From UBA3537 sp049889395 (GTDB taxonomy: Bacteria > Bacteroidota > Bacteroidia > Flavobacteriales > Flavobacteriaceae), in contig JBMHDM010000001.1 of NCBI GenBank assembly GCA_049889395.1, positions 1-30,149 on the forward strand: 30,149 nucleotides of DNA, given 5' to 3'. Below, piece by piece: positions 14,073-23,715 of the stretch. Position numbers and translations under genes: made by a program. Under the pieces are notes generated by a model, which had not been told where the DNA came from, did no database searches, and saw only the letters and a list, made by a program, of their open reading frames with translations. How positions within the stretch are numbered: position 1 is the first letter of the stretch; every line of letters starts with the position of its first letter.

Positions 14073-17000
14073 ATGAAAATTAGTAATACAATATTCTCGG
14101 GTGACAATCCCATCAAAATAAAAAATACTGAAGTTTCTGGCACTGAGATAGAATTGAACGGTGATATTTTTTACAAAATTTCAAATGTCGATGCCATGCG
14201 ACCGTTTTTTATGAGCATCGTTAGCAATTCAGACCACTGGCTTTTTATTTCAAGCACAGGCGGTCTTTCTGCCGGAAGAAAAAACAGTAATTATGCCCTT
14301 TTTCCTTACTACACTGATGATAAGATTACGGAATCTAGTGAACACACAGGAAGTAAGTCTATTTTTCTTATATCCAAAAACCAAAAAACCTTTCTTTGGG
14401 AGCCGTTTTCAATTCGTCAGCAAGGGGTTTACAACACCACCCGAAATTTGTATAAAAATGCTTTTGGTGATAAAGTTATTTTTGAAGAAATTAATCACGA
14501 CCTTAAGGTTTACTTTTCCTATGAATGGAATACGAGCGAACAATTTGGTTTTATTCGAAAATCTAAACTTGAGAATCATTCTGACCAGTCCATCCACGTA
14601 CGTATTTTAGATGGTATTCAAAACATCTTACCCCATGGTGTTGAGGATGGATTACAGAATAGTACCAGCAACTTGGTCGATGCCTACAAGAAGTGTGAAC
14701 TCGAAAAAGAATCAGGCTTAGGAATTTTTTCTCTAAGTGCCATCATTGTGGACCGAGCAGAGCCTAGTGAAGCTCTCAAGGCCAATGTGGTTTGGTCCAC
14801 AGGACTAAATAATTCAAAGAAGCTGATTTCTTCACTTCAATTAAACAACTTTAGACAAGGTCAAATTGTTGATGAAGAAATTGATATCAAAGCCGAACGC
14901 GGGGCCTATTTTCTAACCTCTGAAATAAACTTAAACTCCAATTCTTCTGAAAAATGGACTATTGTAGCTAATGTTAACCAAAGCATAAATAACATCGTAA
15001 ATCTGCAACAAGCGCTGCAAAACCCAGAACACTTGATGCAGGAGTTGGACAAAACAATCAATGACGGTACAGAACAACTCAAGGCCTTGGTTGCAGCATC
15101 AGATGGACTACAGCTCACATCAGATCGCGTTCGCAACGCTAGACATTTTGCTAATACCATGTTTAATATCATGCGGGGTGGTATTTTTGATGAAAATTAT
15201 ACTATTGAGAAATCAGATTTTGTCAACTACATTGATAAGGCCAATCACAAAGTTTATTTCAAAAAATTAGAACTTCTGAACAGCTTACCAGATCTATTTG
15301 ATTTAGATCATCTAAAAGCCCTAGCTCAAGCAGATGACAATCAAAATTTTAAGCGCCTTTGTTTTGAATATTTACCACTAAAATTCAGTCGTCGCCATGG
15401 TGATCCAAGCCGACCTTGGAATAAATTTTCAATTAATACAAGAGACGATGAGGGTTCAAAAATTTTAGATTACCAGGGTAACTGGCGCGATATTTTTCAG
15501 AATTGGGAGGCACTAGTGCATTCTTATCCTGAGTTCATAGAGGGGATGATTCATAAGTTTTTGAATGCGACAACCTTCGATGGCTATAACCCTTACAGAG
15601 TAACTAAAGATGGCTTTGATTGGGAAACCATCGAGCCCGACAATCCATGGTCGTATATTGGTTATTGGGGGGATCATCAAATCATTTATCTGCTCAAGTT
15701 TTTGGAGTTCATAGAAAAATATTATCCCAAAAAACTAGAAAGCTACTTTACCAAAGATTTATTTGTATATGCCAATGTGCCTTATCGAATTAAACCTTAC
15801 GATGAAATTTTAAAAGACCCCAAAAATACCATTGATTTTGACTACTCCGCAGAAGAAAAAATTCAACTTAAACGCGGTGAAATTGGCGTCGATGGGGCAT
15901 TGCTCAGAGAAACCCATATTTTTATTTATAAAGTCAATTTTATAGAAAAAATATTGGCTACTGTATTGGCCAAAGTATCCAATTTTATTCCAGAGGGTGG
16001 GATTTGGATGAATACCCAACGACCAGAATGGAATGATGCCAATAATGCTTTAGTCGGAAATGGGGTTTCCATGGTTACCTTATATTATCTTAGACGATTT
16101 TTGAATTTTTTCAATCAAGTTCTAAACAACACCGCTGTCGATAAAGTCAAAATATCGGTAGAGTTGTTGGAACTGTTCAGTAGAATATCAAAAACACTTC
16201 ATGACAATGAAGCGCTTCTCTCAGGCCCCATTTCAGACCAAGATCGAAAGATGATTTTGGATGGTTTAGGTCAGCCAGCTAGTGATTATCGTCATAGTAT
16301 TTATAACCACAGTTTTTCGGGGGAAAAAGATAATATCTTTTTAGCCGATTTAAAGCATTTTGTGGAAACAACCCTTCGGTTTTTAGAGCATTCTATCGAT
16401 TCCAATAAAAGAGCTGATGATTTGTATCATGCTTACAATTTGATGACTCTCGAATCAGAAAATGCGATTTCTATTTCTTATCTCCCAGAAATGCTTGAAG
16501 GACAAGTCGCAGTCTTGAGCTCAGGATATTTGTCCACAAAAAAAGCTTTGAATGTTTTAGATAGTTTGAAAAAGAGCGCCTTGTTTAGACATGACCAATA
16601 CAGTTACATCCTTTATCCGAACAAGACACTACCAAGATTTGTCGATAAGAATACGATATCCGCTCATCAAATTCAGACTTCTAAATTGTTGAAAACACTC
16701 TTAAAAGATGGTAATTCTCAAATTGTCACGAAAGACATCAAGGGAGACTATCACTTTAATGGAAATTTTAACAATGCAGATTTTTTAAAATCAGCGCTTA
16801 CTAATCTTCCAAAACAGTACGAAGCACTAGTTGAGAAAGAGACCCAATTGGTTTGTGATATATATGAAGCTATATTTGATCATAAGTCCTTTACTGGCCG
16901 TTCAGGCACCTTTTTTGGCTATGAAGGTTTGGGGTCCATTTACTGGCATATGGTTTCTAAATTATTGTTGGCGTCCTTTGAAATAACTCAGAAAGCTATT

Positions 17001-17531
17001 GATGATGGAGAAGATTCCGCAACTATCGGAAAGCTCTATGATCATTATTTTGAAATTAACGCTGGAATTGGTGCTCACAAATCGCCAGAGCTTTATGGTG
17101 CATTTCCAACCGATCCGTATTCTCATACGCCTGGTGGAAAAGGGGCTCAGCAGCCCGGTATGACAGGCCAAGTTAAAGAGGATATTTTGAGTCGTTTTGG
17201 AGAGCTGGGCATTCAGGTTAAAGACGGATTACTAGGATTTGATCCCATGATTTTAAATTCAACAGAGTTTTTATTAAAACCACAATCCTTTGAATACTTT
17301 GATGTTAAGCATCAAAAACAGTCCATTGATTTGGAAGCAGGTAGCCTTGCGTTTACCGTTTGCCAAGTTCCAGTGATTTACTGCAGATCAAATCAGGCAG
17401 ACATCTGTGTTGAATTCGCAGACGGAAGTTCTCAAACTTTTATTGGGAAACAATTGGATAGAGCGATCTCACAACAAATTTTTAGAAGAACGCATGAAGT
17501 CAAACAAATAAGTGTTAATGTTATAAAATGA
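14073..17531 (+). CDS. GH149/GH94-like beta-1,3-oligoglucan phosphorylase
   Basis: The 1152-residue protein has no signal peptide and should be cytoplasmic. It resembles the inverting glycoside phosphorylases of the GH94/GH149/GH161 group. An N-terminal beta-sandwich part is followed by an (alpha/alpha)6 barrel; the motif PEWNDANNALVGNG contains the predicted general acid Asp655 (GH94 has the same WND context). AYHTP-type sugar/phosphate loops are represented by YSHTPGGKGAQQPGMTGQVK near 1035-1055. Length well above 1000 and the association with GH17 and GH30 favour GH149 (beta-1,3-oligoglucan phosphorylase, giving glucose-1-phosphate). GH161 and a divergent GH94 remain possible. It is the first gene of the seven-gene operon. 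Confidence 0.75.
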   Translation: MKISNTIFSGDNPIKIKNTEVSGTEIELNGDIFYKISNVDAMRPFFMSIVSNSDHWLFISSTGGLSAGRKNSNYALFPYYTDDKITESSEHTGSKSIFLISKNQKTFLWEPFSIRQQGVYNTTRNLYKNAFGDKVIFEEINHDLKVYFSYEWNTSEQFGFIRKSKLENHSDQSIHVRILDGIQNILPHGVEDGLQNSTSNLVDAYKKCELEKESGLGIFSLSAIIVDRAEPSEALKANVVWSTGLNNSKKLISSLQLNNFRQGQIVDEEIDIKAERGAYFLTSEINLNSNSSEKWTIVANVNQSINNIVNLQQALQNPEHLMQELDKTINDGTEQLKALVAASDGLQLTSDRVRNARHFANTMFNIMRGGIFDENYTIEKSDFVNYIDKANHKVYFKKLELLNSLPDLFDLDHLKALAQADDNQNFKRLCFEYLPLKFSRRHGDPSRPWNKFSINTRDDEGSKILDYQGNWRDIFQNWEALVHSYPEFIEGMIHKFLNATTFDGYNPYRVTKDGFDWETIEPDNPWSYIGYWGDHQIIYLLKFLEFIEKYYPKKLESYFTKDLFVYANVPYRIKPYDEILKDPKNTIDFDYSAEEKIQLKRGEIGVDGALLRETHIFIYKVNFIEKILATVLAKVSNFIPEGGIWMNTQRPEWNDANNALVGNGVSMVTLYYLRRFLNFFNQVLNNTAVDKVKISVELLELFSRISKTLHDNEALLSGPISDQDRKMILDGLGQPASDYRHSIYNHSFSGEKDNIFLADLKHFVETTLRFLEHSIDSNKRADDLYHAYNLMTLESENAISISYLPEMLEGQVAVLSSGYLSTKKALNVLDSLKKSALFRHDQYSYILYPNKTLPRFVDKNTISAHQIQTSKLLKTLLKDGNSQIVTKDIKGDYHFNGNFNNADFLKSALTNLPKQYEALVEKETQLVCDIYEAIFDHKSFTGRSGTFFGYEGLGSIYWHMVSKLLLASFEITQKAIDDGEDSATIGKLYDHYFEINAGIGAHKSPELYGAFPTDPYSHTPGGKGAQQPGMTGQVKEDILSRFGELGIQVKDGLLGFDPMILNSTEFLLKPQSFEYFDVKHQKQSIDLEAGSLAFTVCQVPVIYCRSNQADICVEFADGSSQTFIGKQLDRAISQQIFRRTHEVKQISVNVIK

Positions 17532-17552
17532 AATTAAACCATTAAAAAAAAC

Positions 17553-18836
17553 ATGTTTGGTCTAAATAAACATATAGTTGTACTGTCTTTTATTTGTTTT
17601 TTTGGGCTTTCATGTCAATACAAAAAATCAACAACCAAAGTGAATCAATCTTCACCAACAGCCGCTCAATTGTTAGGACATCCAGATTTTCTGGCCATGT
17701 CCTACGGCGGCTATCGTCAAACAACAAGGGATATTCAGCCCACATTAGAAGAAATAAAAGATGACCTGAGGTTGATGTATGCCATAGGCGTACGAATGAT
17801 TAGAACATACAACTTGCAACTGGCTCAAGCGTCTAATATTTTGAAAGCCATAAAGGAATTGCGTCAAACATCTTCCGACTTTGAAATGTATGTTATGCTT
17901 GGCGCATGGATTGATTGTAAAAATGCCTGGACTGAACTACCACCAGATCACAATGTTGAAGACTTTGAAAATAATACTTCTGAAATAGCTAAAGCAGTTG
18001 AATTGGCTAACACCTATCCCGAAATTGTAAAAATAATTTCTGTAGGCAATGAAGCCATGGTACATTGGGCAACACCATATTTTGTTCAACCTAGTGTGAT
18101 TTTAAAATGGGTTAATCATCTTCAAAATTTGAAACAAAACCAGAAACTCCCCAAAGATTTATGGATAACCAGTTCTGACAACTTTGCCTCTTGGGGAGGC
18201 GGAAGCGAAGATTATCATAACAATGATTTGGATGCACTTATATCTGCCGTAGATTATATTTCTATTCACACCTACCCCTTTCATGATACGCATTACAACG
18301 CACAGTTTTGGGACACACCTCATTCAGAACGTAATTTTGGTATAGATCAGCGTATAAATTCTGCCATGAAAAGAGCCGTAGATTATGCTATATCTCAATA
18401 CAAACAAGTTGAATCTTACGTTGAAAGGTTAGGGGTTGAAAAGCCGATTCATATTGGTGAGACCGGTTGGGCGACTACTTCTCAAGGGCTATATGGTTCA
18501 AATGGGTCATTCGCTGCAGATGAATATAAGCAAGCCCTATATTACAGCGGGATTCGTCAGTGGTCAAATGAGAATGGTGTAGCTTGTTTTTTCTTTGAAG
18601 CTTTTGATGAACCTTGGAAAGACGCTAACCATTCCAATGGCTCTGAAAATCATTTTGGGTTGTTCACTGTTGATGGAAAGGCCAAATTTGCCCTATGGTC
18701 AGAAGTAGATAAAGGCAGTTTTACAGGATTAGGCCGAAATAATTCTCCGGTTGACAAAACTAATAATGGCAACCGAGAAGACTTGATGAAACTTGTTTTT
18801 CCACCAAAAATAAAATTAACCCCACAAATAAATTAA
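17553..18836 (+). CDS. GH17 beta-1,3-glucanase/transglycosidase lipoprotein
   Basis: The 427-residue lipoprotein (lipobox FGLSC, Cys21) carries a single GH17 barrel: GGYRQTTRDIQPTLEEI, GVRMIRTYN, ISVGNEAMVHW with the predicted acid/base Glu167, SIHTYPFHD, and IHIGETGWAT with the predicted nucleophile Glu303. FFFEAFDEPWKD and HFGLFTVDGKAKF close the domain. GH17 enzymes hydrolyse or rearrange beta-1,3-glucans with retention. It sits in the periplasm or at the cell surface, tethered to a membrane. Its start is 21 bp after the phosphorylase and its stop is 1 bp before the next ATG. Laminarin is the likely natural substrate; some bacterial GH17 proteins are glucan transferases instead. Confidence 0.88.
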   Translation: MFGLNKHIVVLSFICFFGLSCQYKKSTTKVNQSSPTAAQLLGHPDFLAMSYGGYRQTTRDIQPTLEEIKDDLRLMYAIGVRMIRTYNLQLAQASNILKAIKELRQTSSDFEMYVMLGAWIDCKNAWTELPPDHNVEDFENNTSEIAKAVELANTYPEIVKIISVGNEAMVHWATPYFVQPSVILKWVNHLQNLKQNQKLPKDLWITSSDNFASWGGGSEDYHNNDLDALISAVDYISIHTYPFHDTHYNAQFWDTPHSERNFGIDQRINSAMKRAVDYAISQYKQVESYVERLGVEKPIHIGETGWATTSQGLYGSNGSFAADEYKQALYYSGIRQWSNENGVACFFFEAFDEPWKDANHSNGSENHFGLFTVDGKAKFALWSEVDKGSFTGLGRNNSPVDKTNNGNREDLMKLVFPPKIKLTPQIN

Positions 18837-18837
18837 C

Positions 18838-19869
18838 ATGAAATTTCTTACCATTTTTTTTGGTCTTTCACTCTCAGTTTATTTACTACTATTTCCAACA
18901 AATCCTGATGTTGTGTCAACCTCAGGACAACATCTTTTTGTCAACAACAAGCCTTATTTCATTAAAGGGATTTGTTACCACCCTGTAGCCAAAGGTGAAA
19001 AACAACGCGATTTTGCTACCCTAGATCAAGATTTACAACTGATGAAAGAGGCAGGAATCAATACTATTCGAGTGTATTCGCCAATTGATGATAAATCGGT
19101 TTTAGATAAAATAAGCCAAGCGGGATTAAAAGTTATTGTAAGTTTTGGTTACAATCAAAACGGCTACTATGATATCTTATCAGGCACCTATTTAGATTAC
19201 ATTAAAACCTACAAATCTCACAAGGCCATTCTTCTATGGGAATTGGGAAACGAATACAATTACCATCCAGAGTGGTTTAATGGCGATATACAAAATTGGT
19301 ATGACGCTTTAAGTCATGCCACTGATGCTATTCATAGCGAAGATCCTAACCACCCTGTGTCAACTGCTCATGGAGATATTCCAAATCGTCAAGCGCTAAC
19401 GTCCAATCCCAATATTGATATTTGGGGTTTAAATGTATACCGTTGGGATCAACCACAATCTATTTTTAAAGAATGGAAATCCATAAGTGATAAGCCAATT
19501 TATTTGTCTGAAGCAGGAGCAGATAGTTATATGAAAATTGCAAAATCTGGATTTGAACAAGGCGAAAATCAACAAGCACAAGCTGTTGCCAATGGCAAGA
19601 TAATCGATGCCGTTCTAAACCATAGCGATCAGGTTTCTGGGATTGTTATTTTTTCATTTACTGATGGCTGGTGGAAAGCTGGGAATCCCAATCAACAGGA
19701 CGTCGGTGGATGGGCCCCAAACAGTAGTGGCGTTCCTTACGATGGCGCTCCAAATGAAGAGTACTGGGGTATAGTAGATATTGATAGGCAAAAAAAGAAA
19801 ACTTTTGAAGTTATCAAAGACCGATTTAATTCATTTTCAGTTCAAGAAAACAATATTTCCAATGACTAA
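18838..19869 (+). CDS. Exported clan GH-A glycoside hydrolase, family unassigned
   Basis: The 343-residue protein is a TIM-barrel retaining hydrolase. A hydrophobic N-terminus (about 3-19) acts as signal peptide or anchor; there is no lipobox. Then VNNKPYFIKGICYHPVAKGE, EAGINTIRVYSP, LLWELGNEYNYHP with predicted acid/base Glu139, IWGLNVYRWDQP and IYLSEAGADSY with predicted nucleophile Glu225. The general look is that of the catalytic barrel of GH2 or of GH72/GH5-type enzymes, but the flanking GH2 sandwich domains are missing, so I give no family number. It lies between the GH17 and GH30 genes, 1 bp after the first and overlapping the second by 8 bp, so it should act on the same beta-glucan. 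Confidence 0.75.
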   Translation: MKFLTIFFGLSLSVYLLLFPTNPDVVSTSGQHLFVNNKPYFIKGICYHPVAKGEKQRDFATLDQDLQLMKEAGINTIRVYSPIDDKSVLDKISQAGLKVIVSFGYNQNGYYDILSGTYLDYIKTYKSHKAILLWELGNEYNYHPEWFNGDIQNWYDALSHATDAIHSEDPNHPVSTAHGDIPNRQALTSNPNIDIWGLNVYRWDQPQSIFKEWKSISDKPIYLSEAGADSYMKIAKSGFEQGENQQAQAVANGKIIDAVLNHSDQVSGIVIFSFTDGWWKAGNPNQQDVGGWAPNSSGVPYDGAPNEEYWGIVDIDRQKKKTFEVIKDRFNSFSVQENNISND

Positions 19870-21358
19870 TATAGATGCTATTTTTAGGCTTATTTCAATC
19901 CTTTTTTTAGGATTGATCACAATAACATGTAATCCTTCAAAACCGATGATCGAAATCTATGAGACCTCTCAAAGTGGTCACAAAATGACTTTGATTAAAA
20001 ACTCAAACCCAGTTGATGTTGAGCATACCATAACATTAAATTTTAATCAGAAATTTCAAACGATTTCGGGATTTGGCGGTGCTTTTACAGAAGCTTCCGC
20101 CCACTTACTTAATCGATTAAGCCAAGATAAACGATCAGAAATATTAGACGCTTATTTTGGCCAGGATGGTGCGCAATATTCCCTAACTAGGACCCATATG
20201 AATTCCTGTGATTTTTCAATTAATCATTATTCGTACTCTCCTATATCTGGCGATAAACATTTAGAACATTTTTCTGTAGAGGAGGATCGTCAAGATTTGA
20301 TTCCTATGATAAAGGACGCCATGGCACGTTCCAAAGACGGTTTTAAAATCTTTGCATCACCTTGGACAGCAGCACCATGGATGAAGGATAATAATAGTTG
20401 GGTTGGGGGCAAATTACTTCCAGAATACTATGATACGTGGGCCTTGTTTTTTTCAAAATATGTGGATGCCTACAAAAAAGAGGGGATCGATATTTGGGGG
20501 TTTACTGTTGAAAATGAGCCTTTGGGAAATGGTAACAATTGGGAAAGTATGCATTTTTCGCCTGAAGAAATGACTGATTTTGTAGTACATCATTTGGGCC
20601 CCAAACTGGAAGCCGATGGTAAAGGCGATCTGGTGATTTTGGGCTATGATCAAAATCGTGCTGATATTAAAGAATGGGTAGATGTTATGTACGCTAGCGA
20701 TCAGTCGTCTAAATATTTTGATGGTACCGCCATTCACTGGTACGAAAGCACTTATGATTATTTTCCGAAAGAACTGCAATATGCACACCAAAAAGCTCCA
20801 GATAAATATCTAATTCAAACTGAAGCTTGTATTGACTCTGAAGTTCCCGCTTGGAAAGACGATGCTTGGTATTGGAAAAAAGAAGCCACCGATTGGGGCT
20901 ATGACTGGCGAGAGCCTGAAAAAAAATATCTTCACCCAAAATATGCACCGTTCAACCGTTATGCTAGAGATATTATTGGATGTTTGAATAATTGGGTAGA
21001 TGGATGGGTAGATTGGAATATGGTTTTAGATCGTCAAGGTGGCCCAAATTGGTTTAAAAATTGGTGCGTTGCTCCAGTTATTGTAGACATTGAAACAGAT
21101 GAAGTTTATTATACTCCGCTTTATTATGTAATGGCACACTTTAGTAAGTTCATTCGTCCAAATGCTACAGTTATTGGCGCAAATTCTACCGACGAAGATA
21201 TAATGGTTGCAGCTGCCGAAAACAAAAATGGTTCAGTTGCAGTAATCATTTTTAATGAAGGATTAGTTTCAAAAACATTCAAACTGAAAGGGGATCATTT
21301 TGAACAAAATATAACGATCAGCCCACAGGCTATTCAAACGATTATCATTACTAACTAA
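19862..21358 (+). CDS. GH30 beta-glucosidase / beta-1,6-glucanase lipoprotein
   Basis: The start at 19862 was chosen because it opens directly into a signal peptide (IFRLISILFLGLITITC, Cys23 as lipid anchor); the upstream in-frame ATG at 19781 would put 27 charged residues before it. The 498-residue protein has the GH30 hallmarks: ISGFGGAFTEASAHLLNRL, YSLTRTHMNSCDFS, ASPWTAAPWMK, GFTVENEPLGN with acid/base Glu219 and LIQTEACIDSE with nucleophile Glu321. A C-terminal beta-sandwich follows. GH30 subfamilies 1 and 3 remove beta-glucose or cut beta-1,6-glucan; in laminarin loci they take off the beta-1,6 side branches. Its first 8 bases overlap the previous gene, implying coupled translation. Confidence 0.9.
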   Translation: MTNIDAIFRLISILFLGLITITCNPSKPMIEIYETSQSGHKMTLIKNSNPVDVEHTITLNFNQKFQTISGFGGAFTEASAHLLNRLSQDKRSEILDAYFGQDGAQYSLTRTHMNSCDFSINHYSYSPISGDKHLEHFSVEEDRQDLIPMIKDAMARSKDGFKIFASPWTAAPWMKDNNSWVGGKLLPEYYDTWALFFSKYVDAYKKEGIDIWGFTVENEPLGNGNNWESMHFSPEEMTDFVVHHLGPKLEADGKGDLVILGYDQNRADIKEWVDVMYASDQSSKYFDGTAIHWYESTYDYFPKELQYAHQKAPDKYLIQTEACIDSEVPAWKDDAWYWKKEATDWGYDWREPEKKYLHPKYAPFNRYARDIIGCLNNWVDGWVDWNMVLDRQGGPNWFKNWCVAPVIVDIETDEVYYTPLYYVMAHFSKFIRPNATVIGANSTDEDIMVAAAENKNGSVAVIIFNEGLVSKTFKLKGDHFEQNITISPQAIQTIIITN

Positions 21359-21369
21359 ACAAACAAACA

Positions 21370-22794
21370 ATGCAAAAATCCAAATCACAAGCTTACAGAA
21401 AAGTACCCATGAGTCAAAAAATTGCTTTTGGCTTTGGGATGCTAGCCAATCAGATGTTCCCTGCTATTTTAGGAATTTTTATGGTTGTTTTAGTTGAAGA
21501 TTTAGGCTTCTCGGGGTGGATGTGGTCCCTAGTATTCCTATTTCCAAGAATCTTTGATGCTTTTTTAGACCCCATAATGGGATTTATTTCTGACAATACA
21601 AAGTCAAAATGGGGTCGTCGCCGTAAGTACGTATTTGTAGGTGGAATCATAATGGGTTTATCCTATATTTTTATGTGGCAGCTCTATAAAGAAGACGCAC
21701 TTCAATACAATTTTTGGTATTTCTTTTTATGGTCTTTGGTGTTTTATTTAGGTCTAACCATATTTAGTGTTCCATATGTGGCTATGGGCTATGAAATGAG
21801 TGACGATTTTCATGAAAGAACAAATATCATGGCCATTTCTCAGTGGATAGGTCAATGGGCATGGGTTATTGCACCGCTATTTTGGATAATTATGTATGAC
21901 CCAGAGTGGTTTTCATCGGCAGATATAGCCGTTAGGGAATTAGCAATCTGGGTTGCCATTCCGTGTACTTTGTGCGCCATTGTTCCAGCCGTTTTCATAG
22001 AAAGCCAATCGACTGTTAATGAGGATTATGAGCCCTTAAACTCATCTAATATCGGAAATAGTCTTATGAAAATATTCGAAAGCTTCGTTGAGGCCTTTAA
22101 AATTAAAGAATTTAGGAAATTATGTGGTGCCACATTTTTTATATTCAATGCCTTTAATACAGTCGCTGCACTGACATTTTTTGTTATTGTCTATAAACTA
22201 TTTAATGGTGATGCTGGTGCGAGCGGTATTTGGGTGTCCATGTTTGGGTGTTTGGGTGCTCTAGGAACTACCTTTATAGTCATACCGACAGTCGCATGGA
22301 TGTCCAAAAAGATGGGTAAGAAAAAAGCATTTATGTTATCCCAATCCATTTCACTAATTGGCTATGTAATGCTTTACTTTTTATTTGTTCCAGGAAAACC
22401 ATGGCTGTATATCATCGCACTGCCCTTCTTTTCATTCGGAATAGGAAGTCTATTTACCATTATGATGTCCATGACTGCAGATGTTATTGATATTGACGAA
22501 ATCAATACAGGCAAGCGGAGAGAGGGAATTTTTGGAGCCATTTATTGGTGGATGGTAAAAGTGGGATATGGAATTGCAGGGGCTCTAAGTGGTGTTATTA
22601 TTACGGTAGTTGGATTTAACCCAGACCTTACTACAATAGACCAACAATCTGCAGTAGATGGACTTCACGCTTTCTTTTGTTTTTTCCCTATGGGCGGAAC
22701 AATCATAGCTATGTATATCATGCGAAACTATAGCATTACAGAAGAAAAAGCCAATGAAATTAAAAATACTTTGGCCGGCAAAAGAAATACTTAA
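21370..22794 (+). CDS. MFS transporter, GPH (MelB-like) sugar:cation symporter
   Basis: The 474-residue protein has about 12 membrane helices. The loop after helix 2 carries the GPH motif DAFLDPIMGFISDNTKSKWG followed by RRRKYV (about 63-88). The sequence MSMTADVIDIDEINTGKRRE in the later half matches the corresponding GPH segment. GPH carriers import glycosides with H+ or Na+. Placed between periplasmic hydrolases and cytoplasmic glucan enzymes, it is the obvious inner-membrane importer of the beta-gluco-oligosaccharides. It starts 11 bp after the GH30 gene. Confidence 0.92.
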   Translation: MQKSKSQAYRKVPMSQKIAFGFGMLANQMFPAILGIFMVVLVEDLGFSGWMWSLVFLFPRIFDAFLDPIMGFISDNTKSKWGRRRKYVFVGGIIMGLSYIFMWQLYKEDALQYNFWYFFLWSLVFYLGLTIFSVPYVAMGYEMSDDFHERTNIMAISQWIGQWAWVIAPLFWIIMYDPEWFSSADIAVRELAIWVAIPCTLCAIVPAVFIESQSTVNEDYEPLNSSNIGNSLMKIFESFVEAFKIKEFRKLCGATFFIFNAFNTVAALTFFVIVYKLFNGDAGASGIWVSMFGCLGALGTTFIVIPTVAWMSKKMGKKKAFMLSQSISLIGYVMLYFLFVPGKPWLYIIALPFFSFGIGSLFTIMMSMTADVIDIDEINTGKRREGIFGAIYWWMVKVGYGIAGALSGVIITVVGFNPDLTTIDQQSAVDGLHAFFCFFPMGGTIIAMYIMRNYSITEEKANEIKNTLAGKRNT

Positions 22795-22819
22795 ACCGCT
22801 ATATCTAATCCATTAACTA

Positions 22820-23704
22820 ATGTCATACAGAAAAGAAAAATTTAAATCGTTGTTAGGTGTTAATACCAATCAACTCGACTTAGAAAGCTTAAAAAAATTC
22901 TCTCAAACAGCACTTCTGAATGGTATGCATGGGTTGTGCTTTAGTCCTTACCAAGAGGGGCAAGAACCTGGTGATTTCATTTCCGAAGCCCAAATTCGTA
23001 GAAAGCTAGAATTAATACTCCCTTACACCAAATGGATTCGTACATTTTCCTGTACAGAGGGTAATGAATTAATCCCTGTTCTGGCTAAAGAATATGGACT
23101 TAAGACTCTAGTTGGCGCATGGCTTGGGGATGATCCAGAAGTCAATGCGGCTGAAATTAACGGACTCATCAAATTGTGTAAAGCGGGTTATGTTGATGTC
23201 GCTGCAGTGGGTAATGAAGTGATGTATCGAGGTGATTTGGAAGAAGATCAATTGATTAAATTCATAGAACAGGTAAAACATGAAATTTCAGAAATTCCTG
23301 TTGGCTATGTAGATGCCTATTATGAGTTTACAGATCGTCCCAAAATTACAGCGGCCTGCGATGTGATTTTAGCCAATTGCTATCCGTATTGGGAGGGTTG
23401 TAGTTTGGAGTATTCCCTGATTTATATGAAGCAAATGTTCGAGCAAGCACGAGCGGCAGGTCAAGGTAAAAAAGTCATTATTACGGAAACTGGTTGGCCC
23501 AGTCAAGGCGCTAGTTTAGAAGGGGCTCATCCCTCTTATGAGAATGCTCTAAAGTATTTTATTAATGCGCAAAGCTGGTCACAACAGGCGGATATTGAAA
23601 TGTTCTATTTTTCTTCTTTTGATGAGTCATGGAAAGTAGATTCTGAAGGCGATGTTGGGGCATTCTGGGGCTTGTGGGATAAAGATGAAAATTTAAAATT
23701 TTGA
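22820..23704 (+). CDS. Cytoplasmic GH17-family enzyme 1
   Basis: The 294-residue protein is a bare GH17 barrel without signal peptide: MHGLCFSPYQEGQEPGDF at the start, WIRTFSCTEGNELIPVL, TLVGAWLGDDPEVNAAEI, AAVGNEVMYRG with predicted acid/base Glu133, LANCYPYWEG and VIITETGWPSQG with predicted nucleophile Glu223 (an exact GH17 signature). FDESWKVDSEGDVGAFWGLW ends the domain. It follows the MFS importer by 25 bp, so it should meet imported beta-1,3-oligosaccharides in the cytosol. It may cut them or transfer them to make chains suited to the phosphorylase. It differs clearly from the two other GH17 proteins of the operon. Confidence 0.85.
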   Translation: MSYRKEKFKSLLGVNTNQLDLESLKKFSQTALLNGMHGLCFSPYQEGQEPGDFISEAQIRRKLELILPYTKWIRTFSCTEGNELIPVLAKEYGLKTLVGAWLGDDPEVNAAEINGLIKLCKAGYVDVAAVGNEVMYRGDLEEDQLIKFIEQVKHEISEIPVGYVDAYYEFTDRPKITAACDVILANCYPYWEGCSLEYSLIYMKQMFEQARAAGQGKKVIITETGWPSQGASLEGAHPSYENALKYFINAQSWSQQADIEMFYFSSFDESWKVDSEGDVGAFWGLWDKDENLKF

Positions 23705-23715
23705 GTTAGTTTTTT

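Noticed and set aside
19781..19861. Longer N-terminus of the GH30 protein from 19781
   Set aside because: It would place 27 mostly charged residues before the signal peptide; the ATG at 19862 opens directly into it.
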